64,000 bases of DNA from Bacteroidales bacterium UBA1797. Its GTDB lineage: Bacteria > Bacteroidota > Bacteroidia > Bacteroidales > VadinHA17. The notes beneath the pieces are model-generated. The model was given only the letters and a program-made list of their open reading frames with translations. It ran no database searches and was not told the origin of the DNA. Positions 16,808 through 26,359 of this stretch are shown one piece after another. Location: positions 1 through 64,000 of the forward strand of contig DCFT01000027.1 of assembly GCA_002319885.1 (NCBI GenBank), read 5' to 3'. The position numbers and the translations under genes are program-made. Within the stretch, counting starts at the first letter, position 1. Each line of letters begins with the position of its first letter.

Positions 16808-18622
16808 ATGAAAAAGGCATTATTATATCAGTTAATCTTCTTTATTTCATACACAGTCTCTGCGCAGGATGTATATGTTAAAGCTGAATATCCTGCTGTT
16901 GTTAATGCAGGGGAACAATTCACGGTAATGTGGACTGTCAATTCGGGAGGAGGAGAATTTACAGCTCCTTCATTTAATGGTTTATATAAATTAATGGGAC
17001 CACAAACTTCGTACAGCTCCAGTACTCAGATTATAAACGGAAAAATGTCGAATGAGACATCTTATTCTTATGTTTATTATCTTCAGGCAGTTAAAGAAGG
17101 AAAGTATGTTATTGCGCCAGCTACTTTTACTTTAAAAGGCAAGACTTATTCTTCCGATTCAATGCATATCGAGGTGATAGGCGCCACTGCTCAGAAACAA
17201 AATGTCCGATCGGGAAACAATAATTCACCAGATAATGAGGAAGTTGAATCAGCAGGACGCACTCTTTTTATCAACCTGTCTGTTAACAGGAAAGATGTTT
17301 ACCTTGGAGAACCAATAGTTGCAACTATAAAAATTTATTCACGGGCAAATATTGCAGGCATTAATGAAATAAAATATCCGTCTTTTAACAGCTTCCTTAA
17401 ATCGGATATTCAAACACCACCACTCACTTCGCTGCGTCAGGAAAATATAAACGGAACGATTTACGGATCAGGAGTAATTCAGCAATTTTTACTTTATCCT
17501 CAGGTTACAGGTGAGATAACTATCGATCCGGTTCAGATTTCCGTGCTTGTGCAGCAAAAAACAAAAGGTGAATCTGATCCATTCTTTGGCGACTTTTTTT
17601 CTTCCTATCAGACAGTACCAAAAGCAGCTGCAAGTTTACCGGTTAAAATCAGAGTTAAGCCTCTTCCTGGTGTACAACCCTCCGATTTCTCAGGTGTTGT
17701 AGGGAAACTTGATATTAAAGCTACTCTGAACAAAGAATCTGTAAATGTAAATGATCCTGTCACTTATAAAATTGTAGTATCAGGGAACGGGAACCTGAAA
17801 ATTGCTTCTACGCCGGTTCTGAAATTATCACCTGATATTGAAGTTTACGATCCAAAGATTACTGATGATCTCAAGAATGGACCTAATGGTACCACGGGAC
17901 AAAAAAGTTTTGAATTTCTGTTGATACCGCGACATAATGGTGACTTTACCATTCCTCCTGTTTCTTATACATACTTCAATATTGCTTCCGGTAGATATGA
18001 AAAGCTTAGTACCGGAGAATTTCATTTTAACGCACTGAGGGTAAAAGGGCAGAATTCTTCTACAACTGTGTATGGTGGCGTATCTAAAGAGGATGTTAAA
18101 TATCTCGGGAAAGATATCAGATTTATAAAATCAGATCCTGGCAAACTTATAAAGACAGGTTATATACTCGTATCATACCAGTCGTATTACAGCGCATTTG
18201 CATTTTCTTTTCTGGCTTTTCTTATTATCCTCTTTCTGAGACGAGAACACATCAGACGGAATTCAGATCTGACAATGGTTAGAAACAGAAAAGCAGGCAA
18301 AGTAGCTATCAGGAGACTTCAAAGCGCTTCTATTTGTCTGAAAAATGGCGAAATAGATCAATTCTATGACGAAATTCTTAAAGCAATATGGGGCTATCTT
18401 AGCGACAAACTTAATATTCCGGTATCTGATCTCTCCAGGAGTAATGCTATAGCTGCTCTTCAGAACGAAGGTATTCAGGAAGATATGATAAAAAGTCTGT
18501 CTGAATTACTCGACACCTGCGAATTTGCAAGATTTGCACCTGCTTCATCAGGTGCTGAAGCTTCATCAATTTATAATGGTGCTTCACAATTTATTAAGTC
18601 AGTTGAAAACTCAATAGGCTAA
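16808..18622 (+). CDS. batD: BatD: oxygen-tolerance family membrane protein
   Basis: 604 residues. Signal peptide 1-20, three tandem beta-sandwich domains (about 22-135, 150-295, 300-430), the first starting VYVKAEYPAVVNAGEQFTV, one TM about 455-477, and a helical cytoplasmic tail (EILKAIWGYLSDKLNIPVSDLSR) like that of the short BatD-like gene at 12978. Only 3 bp separate it from batE. Confidence 0.94.
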   Translation: MKKALLYQLIFFISYTVSAQDVYVKAEYPAVVNAGEQFTVMWTVNSGGGEFTAPSFNGLYKLMGPQTSYSSSTQIINGKMSNETSYSYVYYLQAVKEGKYVIAPATFTLKGKTYSSDSMHIEVIGATAQKQNVRSGNNNSPDNEEVESAGRTLFINLSVNRKDVYLGEPIVATIKIYSRANIAGINEIKYPSFNSFLKSDIQTPPLTSLRQENINGTIYGSGVIQQFLLYPQVTGEITIDPVQISVLVQQKTKGESDPFFGDFFSSYQTVPKAAASLPVKIRVKPLPGVQPSDFSGVVGKLDIKATLNKESVNVNDPVTYKIVVSGNGNLKIASTPVLKLSPDIEVYDPKITDDLKNGPNGTTGQKSFEFLLIPRHNGDFTIPPVSYTYFNIASGRYEKLSTGEFHFNALRVKGQNSSTTVYGGVSKEDVKYLGKDIRFIKSDPGKLIKTGYILVSYQSYYSAFAFSFLAFLIILFLRREHIRRNSDLTMVRNRKAGKVAIRRLQSASICLKNGEIDQFYDEILKAIWGYLSDKLNIPVSDLSRSNAIAALQNEGIQEDMIKSLSELLDTCEFARFAPASSGAEASSIYNGASQFIKSVENSIG

Positions 18623-18625
18623 CAA

Positions 18626-19396
18626 ATGGACTCAAAAAAGAAATATATATTAATCCTTCTTTTCATCTCCCTTTTTATCAGGACAGCTGTTGCGCAAAAT
18701 ACAAATAAGGATAAGTTCTATCAGGGAATAACATATTTTACCGCAGGTAGTTATAAGGAGGCTCTGCAGGTCTGGAATGAGATATACAATACAGGTTACA
18801 GATCGGCGAATCTCGACTATAACATTGGCAATGCATACTTTAAATTAAATAATATTCCTTTAGCAATTCTGTTTTATGAACGTGCATACCTGCTTAAGCC
18901 TGGGGATGAGGACATAAATTATAATCTTCAGATTGCCAGAACCCTTATTGTGGATCGTTTTCAGGAAATTCCGCAACTCTTTTTTGTCAGATGGTATAAT
19001 TTTGTTTCTCTCTTCCTGTCATCTAACAGTTGGGCAAAAATAAGCCTGACATCCTTTATTATCTTCCTGTTATTTTTGTCTTTGTATATTTACTCACCCA
19101 GGCATCGTTATAAGGTTATCGGATTCTGGCTGGCAGTATTCCTTTTCATTCTTTCACTAACCTCTCTGACATTTACATTACGTAATAAATCGTTGGTTTA
19201 CGACAGTCATAAGGCAATAATATCAACCCCAGTCGTTAGTGGAAAGAGTTCCCCGGACAATAGCGGAAATGATCTTTTTGTTTTGCATGAAGGCACCAAG
19301 GTAACGGTAGATGATAAAGTAGGAGACTGGCTTGAGATCAGATTATCTGACGGAAACAAAGGATGGGTTCCTTTAAATAGTCTTATAATTATTTAA
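18626..19396 (+). CDS. batE: BatE: TPR/SH3 membrane protein
   Basis: 256 residues. Signal peptide about 1-24, TPR-type repeats about 28-105 (YKEALQVWNEIYNTGYRSANLDYNIGNAYF...), two TM helices about 133-152 and 165-185, C-terminal SH3-like domain about 195-255 (KVGDWLEIRLSDGNKGWVPLNSL). Last gene of the bat operon. Confidence 0.92.
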   Translation: MDSKKKYILILLFISLFIRTAVAQNTNKDKFYQGITYFTAGSYKEALQVWNEIYNTGYRSANLDYNIGNAYFKLNNIPLAILFYERAYLLKPGDEDINYNLQIARTLIVDRFQEIPQLFFVRWYNFVSLFLSSNSWAKISLTSFIIFLLFLSLYIYSPRHRYKVIGFWLAVFLFILSLTSLTFTLRNKSLVYDSHKAIISTPVVSGKSSPDNSGNDLFVLHEGTKVTVDDKVGDWLEIRLSDGNKGWVPLNSLIII

Positions 19397-19462
19397 TCAT
19401 ATTGCAACCAAATTGTTATATTTCAGGTCAGATTATTAAAACCTGATTTTATAATACTGATC

Positions 19463-19882
19463 ATGAAAAGACTCATTTTAGTTTCTCTTATTCTTCTTTC
19501 GGTTCTTGCATGTAAAAAGAAGGTATTCTCTCCGGAGGGACCTACAGATGTCAGAATCATGAATAAATCCGATCAGCTTTTTGAAATGGTAATTGTAAGT
19601 ACATCCGAAAAACAGGAAGATGTTGATACTCTGGGAATGATTTCCAGCGGATCCGTTTCAGAATATCACAGATTTACTAAAGCTTATCCAAAGGCAGAAA
19701 TCTCAGCTAATATCAATGTCAACGGTACTCCTGTGAAATTTTCAACCGGTCCGGTCGATTATACTTACATGGAATACATAGGACAAGACAGGATAACCTA
19801 TGAAGTGTATATTTCCGATTTTAACAATCATGTGCTTTCGATAAGCAATGTCACTCTTGATGAACCACTGGATCTGAAATAG
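19463..19882 (+). CDS. Lipoprotein of unknown function
   Basis: 139 residues. Lipobox LLSVLAC (C17) makes it a lipoprotein; KKK after the Cys. Beta-rich mature domain starting TDVRIMNKSDQLFEMVIVSTS; family not recognised. It follows batE after 66 bp in the same direction and may be the end of that operon. Confidence 0.7.
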   Translation: MKRLILVSLILLSVLACKKKVFSPEGPTDVRIMNKSDQLFEMVIVSTSEKQEDVDTLGMISSGSVSEYHRFTKAYPKAEISANINVNGTPVKFSTGPVDYTYMEYIGQDRITYEVYISDFNNHVLSISNVTLDEPLDLK

Positions 19883-19946
19883 TTTAAATTCGTTGTGAAA
19901 ATATCAACTTTTACCTGTTTCTTTATTCCTCCTTTTATAGTGAGTT

Positions 19947-21977
19947 ATGGAAGAATTTTTGACGGCATGTCCGCGAAACTGTTATAGCACCTGTTCCTTC
20001 AAAGTGCAGGTTGAGAATAACCGTATCGTAAGACTACTGCCATATTCCGGCAACCTTGCAACTCCGGAAGGTCCCTGTATTAAAGGATTATCTTATATTG
20101 AAAGAGCTCATTCACCCGAAAGGATTATTCATCCATTAATCCGAAGATCCTCTGGAAATTTTGAACAAATAACATCTGGTGAGGCACTTGATATTATAGC
20201 TGAAAGGCTTGTCTCCATAAAAGAAAAATGGGGATCTCATAGCATTCTCTGGTATAAAGGAAGCGGAATGTCGGGTTTGACAAATGAAATCGGATATGCC
20301 TTCTGGAAGGAATTTGGAGGGACGACAATAACATATGGAAACCTGTGCTGGCCAGCCGGACTAGAGGCGGTAAGATTATCTTTTGGTTCCGTTAAGCATA
20401 ATGTCCCCTGGGATCTGGTGAATGCAAAAACTATTATAATATGGGGTAAAAATCCTGCTGAGACAAATATACAGGAGATTGCTTTTATTGCCGGCGCGAA
20501 AGAAAAAGGCTGCAAAATAATAGTAATTGATCCACTGCGGACACTAACTGTCGATAAAGCCGATATTCATTTCAGTCCTAAACCAGGAACAGATGGAGCT
20601 CTTGCTCTCGCCATTGCCGGTATTCTTATAGATAAGGACCTGATCGATCATGAGTTTATAGCTAAAAATGTAAAGGGATTTGCTGAACTAAAAGATTCTC
20701 TGCATATCTTACCTGCTGATGCTGAAACTATTACAGGTATCCCTGCAGACAGTATAATTGAACTGGCTGAGATAATCGGAAAAAACGGACCATTGACAAT
20801 CCTGCCCGGGTATGGATTACAGCGTCATCAGAACGGGGGCCAGACAATACGAGCTGTACTTTTATTGTCGGCATTGACCGGTAATATTGGCAAGTCAGGT
20901 GCCGGATTTAATTATGCAAACCTACAGAGCTATATCTACGATGATCTTAAAGAACCAATGTCGTATTATCCCGATTATGAAAATGACATGCCCTTCAGAA
21001 GAACAATCTCTATGGCAAAGCTGGGAGAAGATATGCTCAATTCGTGTCATCCGGAACTTAAAGCAGCCTGGATTGAAAGAGGAAATCCTGTTCTTCAATC
21101 ACCTGATACCGGCAATGTAAAAAAAGCATTTTCTAATTTATCCTTTAAAGTAGTTGTTGAACAGTTCATGACGGATACTGCAGCGATGGCTGATATAATT
21201 CTGCCGGCAAAAAATATGTTTGAGCAAGCTGATATTATTGGTTCCTACTGGTCACCGTATATTCAATATAAACCCAAAGTGCTGGAATCTCCCGGAGAGA
21301 CACTGCCTGAAAGCGAAATATATTTCCATCTGGCGAAGAAGCTTAATCTGAATATCAGTTTTAATTTATTACCTCAACCCGGAAACGAAAACATAGATAA
21401 ATGGCTTGAAAAAAGAATCAGCAGCTGTAGTGATATTACACTTAGTCAACTAAAGAAATCACCGGTTCTTGCTCCTGGACTACAGCAAATAGCATATGAG
21501 GATTTAAAATTCGATACTCCGTCGGGAAAAATTGAGTTATACTCTGAGGAAGCTAAAGTGAAATGGGGGATCTCTCCAATTGCAGAGTATACAAAAATTA
21601 TTCCTTTGCATGATGAGAAAAGATATCCGCTGGCATTAATTACTCCGAATACTGGCAGCCGTATCCACTCTCAATTTGGTAATCTGAAGATAATTAAAAA
21701 GACAAACCCGGAACCTGCAGTGAGAATTTCACATCACGATGCCAGGTTTAGAAACATTTCCTCCGGAGATAAAGTAAAAGTTTACAATCAGACCGGATTC
21801 TTATTAACAAAGGCTGAAGTCTCAAACAGGGTGCCAGCTGGTCTTGTTGTTTTTCCGAACGGTATCTGGTTTAATGAAAATGGTGGAGTCAACCGTGTTA
21901 TTGCAGGAAAAGAAACAGACATGGGATATGGAGCAGCTTTCCATGATAACAGGGTCGAAATTGAAAGAATAGAATAA
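19947..21977 (+). CDS. Molybdopterin-dependent oxidoreductase, catalytic subunit (DMSO-reductase superfamily)
   Basis: 676 residues. N-terminal [4Fe-4S] site C8-x3-C12-x3-C16...C44; MGD-binding regions (IIWGKNPAETN; VIDPLRTLTVDKADIHFSPKPGTDGALALA); C134 in YGNLCWPAG is the likely Mo/W ligand; C-terminal molydop-binding domain (ALITPNTGSRIHSQFGN). The sequence type is near thiosulfate/polysulfide reductase and acetylene-hydratase-like enzymes, but substrate cannot be read from sequence. No Tat or Sec signal is visible, so the active site may face the cytoplasm. Two bp precede the Fe-S/anchor subunit. Confidence 0.9.
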   Translation: MEEFLTACPRNCYSTCSFKVQVENNRIVRLLPYSGNLATPEGPCIKGLSYIERAHSPERIIHPLIRRSSGNFEQITSGEALDIIAERLVSIKEKWGSHSILWYKGSGMSGLTNEIGYAFWKEFGGTTITYGNLCWPAGLEAVRLSFGSVKHNVPWDLVNAKTIIIWGKNPAETNIQEIAFIAGAKEKGCKIIVIDPLRTLTVDKADIHFSPKPGTDGALALAIAGILIDKDLIDHEFIAKNVKGFAELKDSLHILPADAETITGIPADSIIELAEIIGKNGPLTILPGYGLQRHQNGGQTIRAVLLLSALTGNIGKSGAGFNYANLQSYIYDDLKEPMSYYPDYENDMPFRRTISMAKLGEDMLNSCHPELKAAWIERGNPVLQSPDTGNVKKAFSNLSFKVVVEQFMTDTAAMADIILPAKNMFEQADIIGSYWSPYIQYKPKVLESPGETLPESEIYFHLAKKLNLNISFNLLPQPGNENIDKWLEKRISSCSDITLSQLKKSPVLAPGLQQIAYEDLKFDTPSGKIELYSEEAKVKWGISPIAEYTKIIPLHDEKRYPLALITPNTGSRIHSQFGNLKIIKKTNPEPAVRISHHDARFRNISSGDKVKVYNQTGFLLTKAEVSNRVPAGLVVFPNGIWFNENGGVNRVIAGKETDMGYGAAFHDNRVEIERIE

Positions 21978-21979
21978 CC

Positions 21980-23299
21980 ATGCGCAAAGGTTTTATTTTC
22001 AATCATAACAAATGCGTCAGCTGTAACGCTTGCAGTGCAGCATGTATTCTTGAAAATGAATGGAATGTTTATCCAAGGAATATATTTACATTTAATTCAG
22101 ATGTTGATCTTCTGACTCCTGTAATAAATCTATCCCTGGCTTGTAATCATTGTGAATCAGCTGTTTGCATGGAAGGTTGTCCTGCTTCAGCATTTAGCAG
22201 GGAAAGCGTTACCGGCGCAATAATAATAAACGAAAAGAAGTGTATAGGGTGCAGATATTGTCAATGGAACTGCCCATATGACGCACCTAAATTTGATATT
22301 GATAAAAAAGTAGTATCAAAATGTAATTTATGTTTTTCTGGTATTCTTGAGGGTCGTCAACCTGCTTGTACTTATGCCTGTCCTACCGGTGCTCTTAATT
22401 TCGGAGAGATAACAGATTCCGGCTCAAAGTACATATATTCCTGGTTTCCCGACAAGAATCTGAATCCTGCAATAGAATTTACAGCTTCCGGATACAGTAA
22501 TACATTAAAAACTGTTCCTGAAAACATATTTGCCCAAAATGAGCCTCAAAGAGCTGTAAATAAGAAAAATATTCTTAATGAACCAAGCCTTTTATTATTC
22601 AGTTTCTTGGCAACAATTTCTGTTTCCACAACAATTTATTCCTTTGTAGAAGGGGTATTTCCCGGGAAAATGATATTTATTCCTTTTCTTATATTGACAG
22701 GTTTAGTTTCATTCTTTCACCTGGGTAAAGTAACCAGATCGTGGAGATCACTGACTAATTTGAGAACCTCACCGTTAAGCCGGGAGATTGCCGCTTTTAT
22801 AATCTATTCTTTTACAGGACTGACTGCTGTTTTATTCCATATTCCTGTACTGCTTATTGCAGCTTCACTTGCGGGACTCATATTTCTGGTCATGATAGAC
22901 GGTGTATATGTCTTTTCTAACAACAACAGATCAATTATTCAGCATAGCGGCCAGACTTTTATAACCGGGCTGCTTATGATATCATTCTTTTCGGGATTAA
23001 TTTTTCCTTTCATTTTCATTGCTTTAATAAAATTATGGTTATCAGTTCATTGCTTACGGGAGAGGAAGATAAACAGTAATCTGTTCGGAATAAGATACCT
23101 CAGAATAGTTTTCCTTATAATATCGGGTGCCAGTATAATTTCTCATATTTCCTTTCCTGGTACTGTAATAGTCTTTGTCTTTCTACTAGGTGAACTTATT
23201 GACAGAGTGCTTTTTTATTTTGATTTTAATCCGCTGAATATAAATACATTGATTACAGAACAACAAAATATTGAGAGAGATGAAAAAAAAGGAGGTTAA
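21980..23299 (+). CDS. Fused DmsB-like ferredoxin and DmsC-like membrane anchor
   Basis: 439 residues. Residues 1-160 carry four Cys clusters for four [4Fe-4S] centres: CVSCNACSAAC, CNHCESAVCMEGCP, CIGCRYCQWNCP and CNLCFSGI...ACTYACP. Residues about 205-425 hold about eight TM helices resembling DmsC quinol-oxidising anchors. The two subunits are normally separate genes. It would pass electrons between the quinone pool and the molybdoenzyme encoded just upstream. The ferredoxin part also lacks an export signal. Confidence 0.88.
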   Translation: MRKGFIFNHNKCVSCNACSAACILENEWNVYPRNIFTFNSDVDLLTPVINLSLACNHCESAVCMEGCPASAFSRESVTGAIIINEKKCIGCRYCQWNCPYDAPKFDIDKKVVSKCNLCFSGILEGRQPACTYACPTGALNFGEITDSGSKYIYSWFPDKNLNPAIEFTASGYSNTLKTVPENIFAQNEPQRAVNKKNILNEPSLLLFSFLATISVSTTIYSFVEGVFPGKMIFIPFLILTGLVSFFHLGKVTRSWRSLTNLRTSPLSREIAAFIIYSFTGLTAVLFHIPVLLIAASLAGLIFLVMIDGVYVFSNNNRSIIQHSGQTFITGLLMISFFSGLIFPFIFIALIKLWLSVHCLRERKINSNLFGIRYLRIVFLIISGASIISHISFPGTVIVFVFLLGELIDRVLFYFDFNPLNINTLITEQQNIERDEKKGG

Positions 23300-24461
23300 C
23301 AGTTCCAGAATACCGATATACAGGGATGCAGGTTTCGAACTATATGATGCCCTATCTACTGCAGAAGCATTTAGTAAAGAGACCGAACATTCAAGAGAAC
23401 CTGATAAATATATCTATTCACGTTATCGTAATCCTACAGTAGTATCGGCTGAAGAGGAGATAATGAAGCTTGAAAAGTGTGCCTGGGCATTGCTGACACA
23501 ATCGGGAATGTCGGCTATTGATACCGCACTTTCAATTTTCCAGCTTGGAAAAGAAACCAGACCATGGTTATTCTTCACAGAAATTTATGGTGGAACAATA
23601 TCCTATATTGAATCAGTTTTAAAATCAAGGCGTGGACTCGATATTCAATATTTCACTCCTGAAAATGGAAATTATAATCTGGTTGAGTTCGAAAAAGTTA
23701 TATCAGTGTTAAAACCCGTATTTGTATATATTGAAACTATCTCTAACCCTATGCTGATTGTAGCTGATGTTGAGGGTATAACTGGTATTGCAAAGAAATA
23801 CGGTACAAAAGTCATAATTGACAATACATTTGCGACCCCTTGGCTTTATAAGCCATTAAATGAAGGCGCTGATATTGTAATTCACAGTGCAACAAAATAT
23901 TTCTCGGGGCATGGTAACCTGACAGCCGGCGTAATTTGCGGTAATGACAATAAGATAATGCAATCTGCTATTGAATACAGAAAATTCGTAGGACATACAC
24001 TTTCTGCTGATGACGCTTACAGGTTACAGACCCAGATCCAGTCATTTGATCTCAGGTTTTCACGTCAATGCTCAAATGCAACCCGACTTGCCGCATTTCT
24101 TAATGATCAGCCAGTTATTAACCATGTCTGGTTTCCCGGGTTGAAGATTCATCCCTCAAACCAGTTTGCTGAAAAATTATTCGGAAGTAAGGGATACGGT
24201 GCAATGATAACTTTCGATTTTGACGGGAAAGATAAAACTGAAAAGAAAAACAGAAGGGACAAATTTATAGAAAGTGTATCTGAAAAGATTAAACTTATTC
24301 CGACTCTTGGTGATCCTCATACTATCCTTATGCCTGTTGAAGCTGTTTGGGGGACAAAATATCCTGAACCCGGAATGATAAGATTGTCTGTAGGTTTTGA
24401 AGAATACTCTGAACTTGAAAGAACAATAGTAAAAGCACTTGATATAGTTAAAGAGAACTAA
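23280..24461 (+). CDS. Cys/Met-metabolism PLP enzyme (cystathionine gamma-synthase/lyase, Met gamma-lyase family)
   Basis: 393 residues from ATG 23280; a TTG at 23271 in the same frame is a weaker alternative. Overlaps the anchor gene by 20 bp. PLP fold type I: RYRNPTVVSAEEEIMKLE, FFTEIYGGT, ETISNPML, DNTFATP and the Schiff-base Lys in HSATKYFSGHGN (K206). C-terminal HTILMPVEAVW and GMIRLSVGFE complete the family pattern. Whether it is a synthase, sulfhydrylase or sulfur-releasing lyase cannot be decided. Coupling to a molybdoenzyme suggests linked sulfur chemistry (inference). Confidence 0.88.
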   Translation: MKKKEVNSSRIPIYRDAGFELYDALSTAEAFSKETEHSREPDKYIYSRYRNPTVVSAEEEIMKLEKCAWALLTQSGMSAIDTALSIFQLGKETRPWLFFTEIYGGTISYIESVLKSRRGLDIQYFTPENGNYNLVEFEKVISVLKPVFVYIETISNPMLIVADVEGITGIAKKYGTKVIIDNTFATPWLYKPLNEGADIVIHSATKYFSGHGNLTAGVICGNDNKIMQSAIEYRKFVGHTLSADDAYRLQTQIQSFDLRFSRQCSNATRLAAFLNDQPVINHVWFPGLKIHPSNQFAEKLFGSKGYGAMITFDFDGKDKTEKKNRRDKFIESVSEKIKLIPTLGDPHTILMPVEAVWGTKYPEPGMIRLSVGFEEYSELERTIVKALDIVKEN

Positions 24462-24487
24462 TTGCTTTAAGTATCATAATAAAAATT

Positions 24488-24612
24488 TTAACCACAAAGT
24501 ACACAAACCTGCCTGCCGGTAGGCAGGGAAGGAGCAAAGTACACAAAGTGAAAACCACCTAATACAATTCTTTGTGAACTTAATATAGTCCCTTTGTGAC
24601 CTTTGTGGTTAA
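24488..24612. repeat. CACAAAG inverted-repeat element, copy 1, with nested CCTGCC palindrome
   Basis: Ends TTAACCACAAAGT... and ...CTTTGTGGTTAA are inverted repeats; inside are further CACAAAG/CTTTGTG units. A 20-bp near-perfect palindrome (24508-24527, CCTGCCTG/CCGGTAGGCAGG) is inserted in the left arm. Relatives at 25327, 33137, 38331 and 59485. Confidence 0.7.
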
Positions 24613-24621
24613 CAAATTTAA

Positions 24622-25287
24622 TTATCTCCAGTTTATGGGTTCAACCCCGTGTTCCGTAAGATAGTCATTGCATTTGCTGAAATGTTTATTTCCAAAGAAA
24701 CCTCGCGAAGCAGAAAGAGGAGAGGGATGGACGGATTCCAGAACCAGGTGATTTGATCTGTCAATGGCTTCTCCCTTTTTCTGAGCATATGCACCCCAGA
24801 GAAAAAATACCAGATTCTGTTTTTCATTGTTGAGTATGCCAATTATCCTGTCAGTAAATTCTTCCCATCCCTTTTTCTGATGTGAACCGGCCTGATGCGC
24901 CCGCACAGTAAGTGTTGCATTCAGGAGTAAGACACCCTGTGAAGCCCATCTCTCAAGATTTCCATTTTTTGGTTTCTGAATGCCTGTATCAGATTCAATC
25001 TCTTTGAAGATATTATTCAGACTCGGGGGAAAATCAACGCCGTCCCTGACAGAAAAACAAAGCCCGTGAGCCTGTCCCGGACCATGATATGGGTCCTGAC
25101 CGATAATGACAGCCTTTACATTTTGAAATGGGCAAAGATTAAATGCATTAAAAATAAGACTACCCGGAGGATAGATTGTCTTGGTCTTATATTCTTCCTT
25201 AACAAATTGTGCAAGTTTGAGGAAGTAATCTTTTTCAAATTCTCCCTGAAGCTTAGACTTCCATGTAGGTTCAATACTGACTTCCAT
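24622..25287 (-). CDS. ung: Uracil-DNA glycosylase, family 1
   Basis: 221 residues, usual length. Water-activating motif GQDPYHGPGQAHGLCFSV (D65, H68), uracil-binding LLLNATLTV, and the DNA-intercalating loop HPSPLSASRGFFG are all intact. Removes uracil from DNA in base-excision repair; cytoplasmic. Single gene between two CACAAAG repeats. Confidence 0.97.
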   Translation of the reverse strand: MEVSIEPTWKSKLQGEFEKDYFLKLAQFVKEEYKTKTIYPPGSLIFNAFNLCPFQNVKAVIIGQDPYHGPGQAHGLCFSVRDGVDFPPSLNNIFKEIESDTGIQKPKNGNLERWASQGVLLLNATLTVRAHQAGSHQKKGWEEFTDRIIGILNNEKQNLVFFLWGAYAQKKGEAIDRSNHLVLESVHPSPLSASRGFFGNKHFSKCNDYLTEHGVEPINWR

Positions 25288-25326
25288 AGTTTTTTTGCTA
25301 AGTTAATTAAAAATCTATAAGTTATT

Positions 25327-25480
25327 TTAACCACAGAGTACGCTAAGACCACCTTCGTTAAAGCTTCTGTGTTTGAAAAAGGCACAAAGCACACAAAGCC
25401 TAAGCATTATAAATATTTGCTTTGTGATCCCTGCCTACCGTGCAGGCAGGTTTGCGGAAACCTTAGAAATCTTTGTGTTT
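25327..25480. repeat. CACAAAG repeat element, copy 2, with nested CCTGCC palindrome
   Basis: Degenerate member: TTAACCACAGAGTA at the left, GGCACAAAGCACACAAAG in the middle, CTTTGTGATCC and AAATCTTTGTGTTT to the right. A CCTGCCT/AGGCAGG palindrome (25430-25450) interrupts it, as in copy 1 but in the other arm. Fills the gap between ung and the CYTH gene. Confidence 0.6.
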
Positions 25481-25513
25481 ATTGAATTTTGTTTTTTTAA
25501 CTTTAAAATAAAA

Positions 25514-25963
25514 ATGGCAACGGAAACAGAACGTAAATTTCTGGTAAAAGGTGAATTCAGACATCTGGCTATCAGAGAGATAAAGATAATGCAATCATAT
25601 CTTTCAATTGACTCAGGTAAGACAATAAGAATCAGGATCGCCGATGATAAGGCTTTTCTTACAATTAAAACCCGACCCGAGGCAAATTCTATAACCCGCA
25701 ACGAGTGGGAAGTTCAGATACCCATTAAGGATGCAGAAGAAATTATGAGTATTTGTCTCCCCGGCAGAGTGGTTAAAACCAGGTATCTCGTTCCGGCAGG
25801 AGGGCACACATTTGAGATCGATGTTTTTCACGACAAGAATGAAGGTCTTATTATTGCTGAACTGGAGCTTACATCTGATGATGAGATTTTTGACAAGCCT
25901 GAATGGCTTGGTCAAGAAGTGACTGGCCTGCCCCAATATTATAATGCCAATCTGATAAAGTAA
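25514..25963 (+). CDS. CYTH-domain protein (triphosphate tunnel metalloenzyme family)
   Basis: 149 residues from the ATG at 25514; the frame stays open upstream but only through repeat sequence. N-terminal ETERK (E4, E6, K8) is the ExExK signature; further tunnel residues lie in TIRIRIADDKAFLTIKTR, RNEWEVQIP, KTRYLVP, EIDVFHDKNEGLIIAELEL. Expected to be a cytoplasmic triphosphatase or a related nucleotide/polyphosphate phosphohydrolase. Confidence 0.9.
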   Translation: MATETERKFLVKGEFRHLAIREIKIMQSYLSIDSGKTIRIRIADDKAFLTIKTRPEANSITRNEWEVQIPIKDAEEIMSICLPGRVVKTRYLVPAGGHTFEIDVFHDKNEGLIIAELELTSDDEIFDKPEWLGQEVTGLPQYYNANLIK

Positions 25964-25966
25964 ATT

Positions 25967-26335
25967 CTATTTTTTAAAGATAAAAAATACTGCAAGAATC
26001 AGAAAGGCAAATCCGATAAGCTGGTTTAGCCGGAATTGTTCATTCTTAAAAAAAATGAGCGTAAAAACCGTGAAAACACTTATCGAGATGACTTCCTGAA
26101 TAACTTTTAGCTGTATCAGAGAAAAAGGTCCCCCATTTTCTCTGAAACCAATCCTGTTAGCTGGTACCTGAAGTGAATATTCAAAAAATGCAATTCCCCA
26201 ACTCAACACTATTACAGCCAATAGACTCATGGATGCAAACCTGCTCATAGTTCTTAACCTGAGATGACCGTACCATGCTATGGTCATAAAGGTATTCGAC
26301 ATAATAAGCAGAAGAACTGTGAATACACCTTTCAT
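25967..26335 (-). CDS. DUF486 (DMT superfamily) small membrane protein
   Basis: 122 residues, four TM helices, matching the DUF486 group of the drug/metabolite-transporter superfamily (MKGVFTVLLLIMSNTFMTIAWYGHL; WGIAFFEYSLQVPANRIG; FTLKxxQE-like LKVIQEVIS). Lies 24 bp after the second ATP-grasp gene on the same strand, so probably the fourth gene of the kamA operon; a transport role for that pathway's product is inference. Confidence 0.8.
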   Translation of the reverse strand: MKGVFTVLLLIMSNTFMTIAWYGHLRLRTMSRFASMSLLAVIVLSWGIAFFEYSLQVPANRIGFRENGGPFSLIQLKVIQEVISISVFTVFTLIFFKNEQFRLNQLIGFAFLILAVFFIFKK

Positions 26336-26359
26336 TTACGTAGAAAATAGTGAGGCATA

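Noticed and set aside
24488..24612. CRISPR array
   Set aside because: Short CACAAAG units are irregularly spaced and inverted, with no constant repeat-spacer structure and no cas genes.
25373..25513. N-terminal extension of the CYTH protein
   Set aside because: The upstream open frame lies in repeat copy 2; the ExExK signature follows directly after the ATG at 25514.
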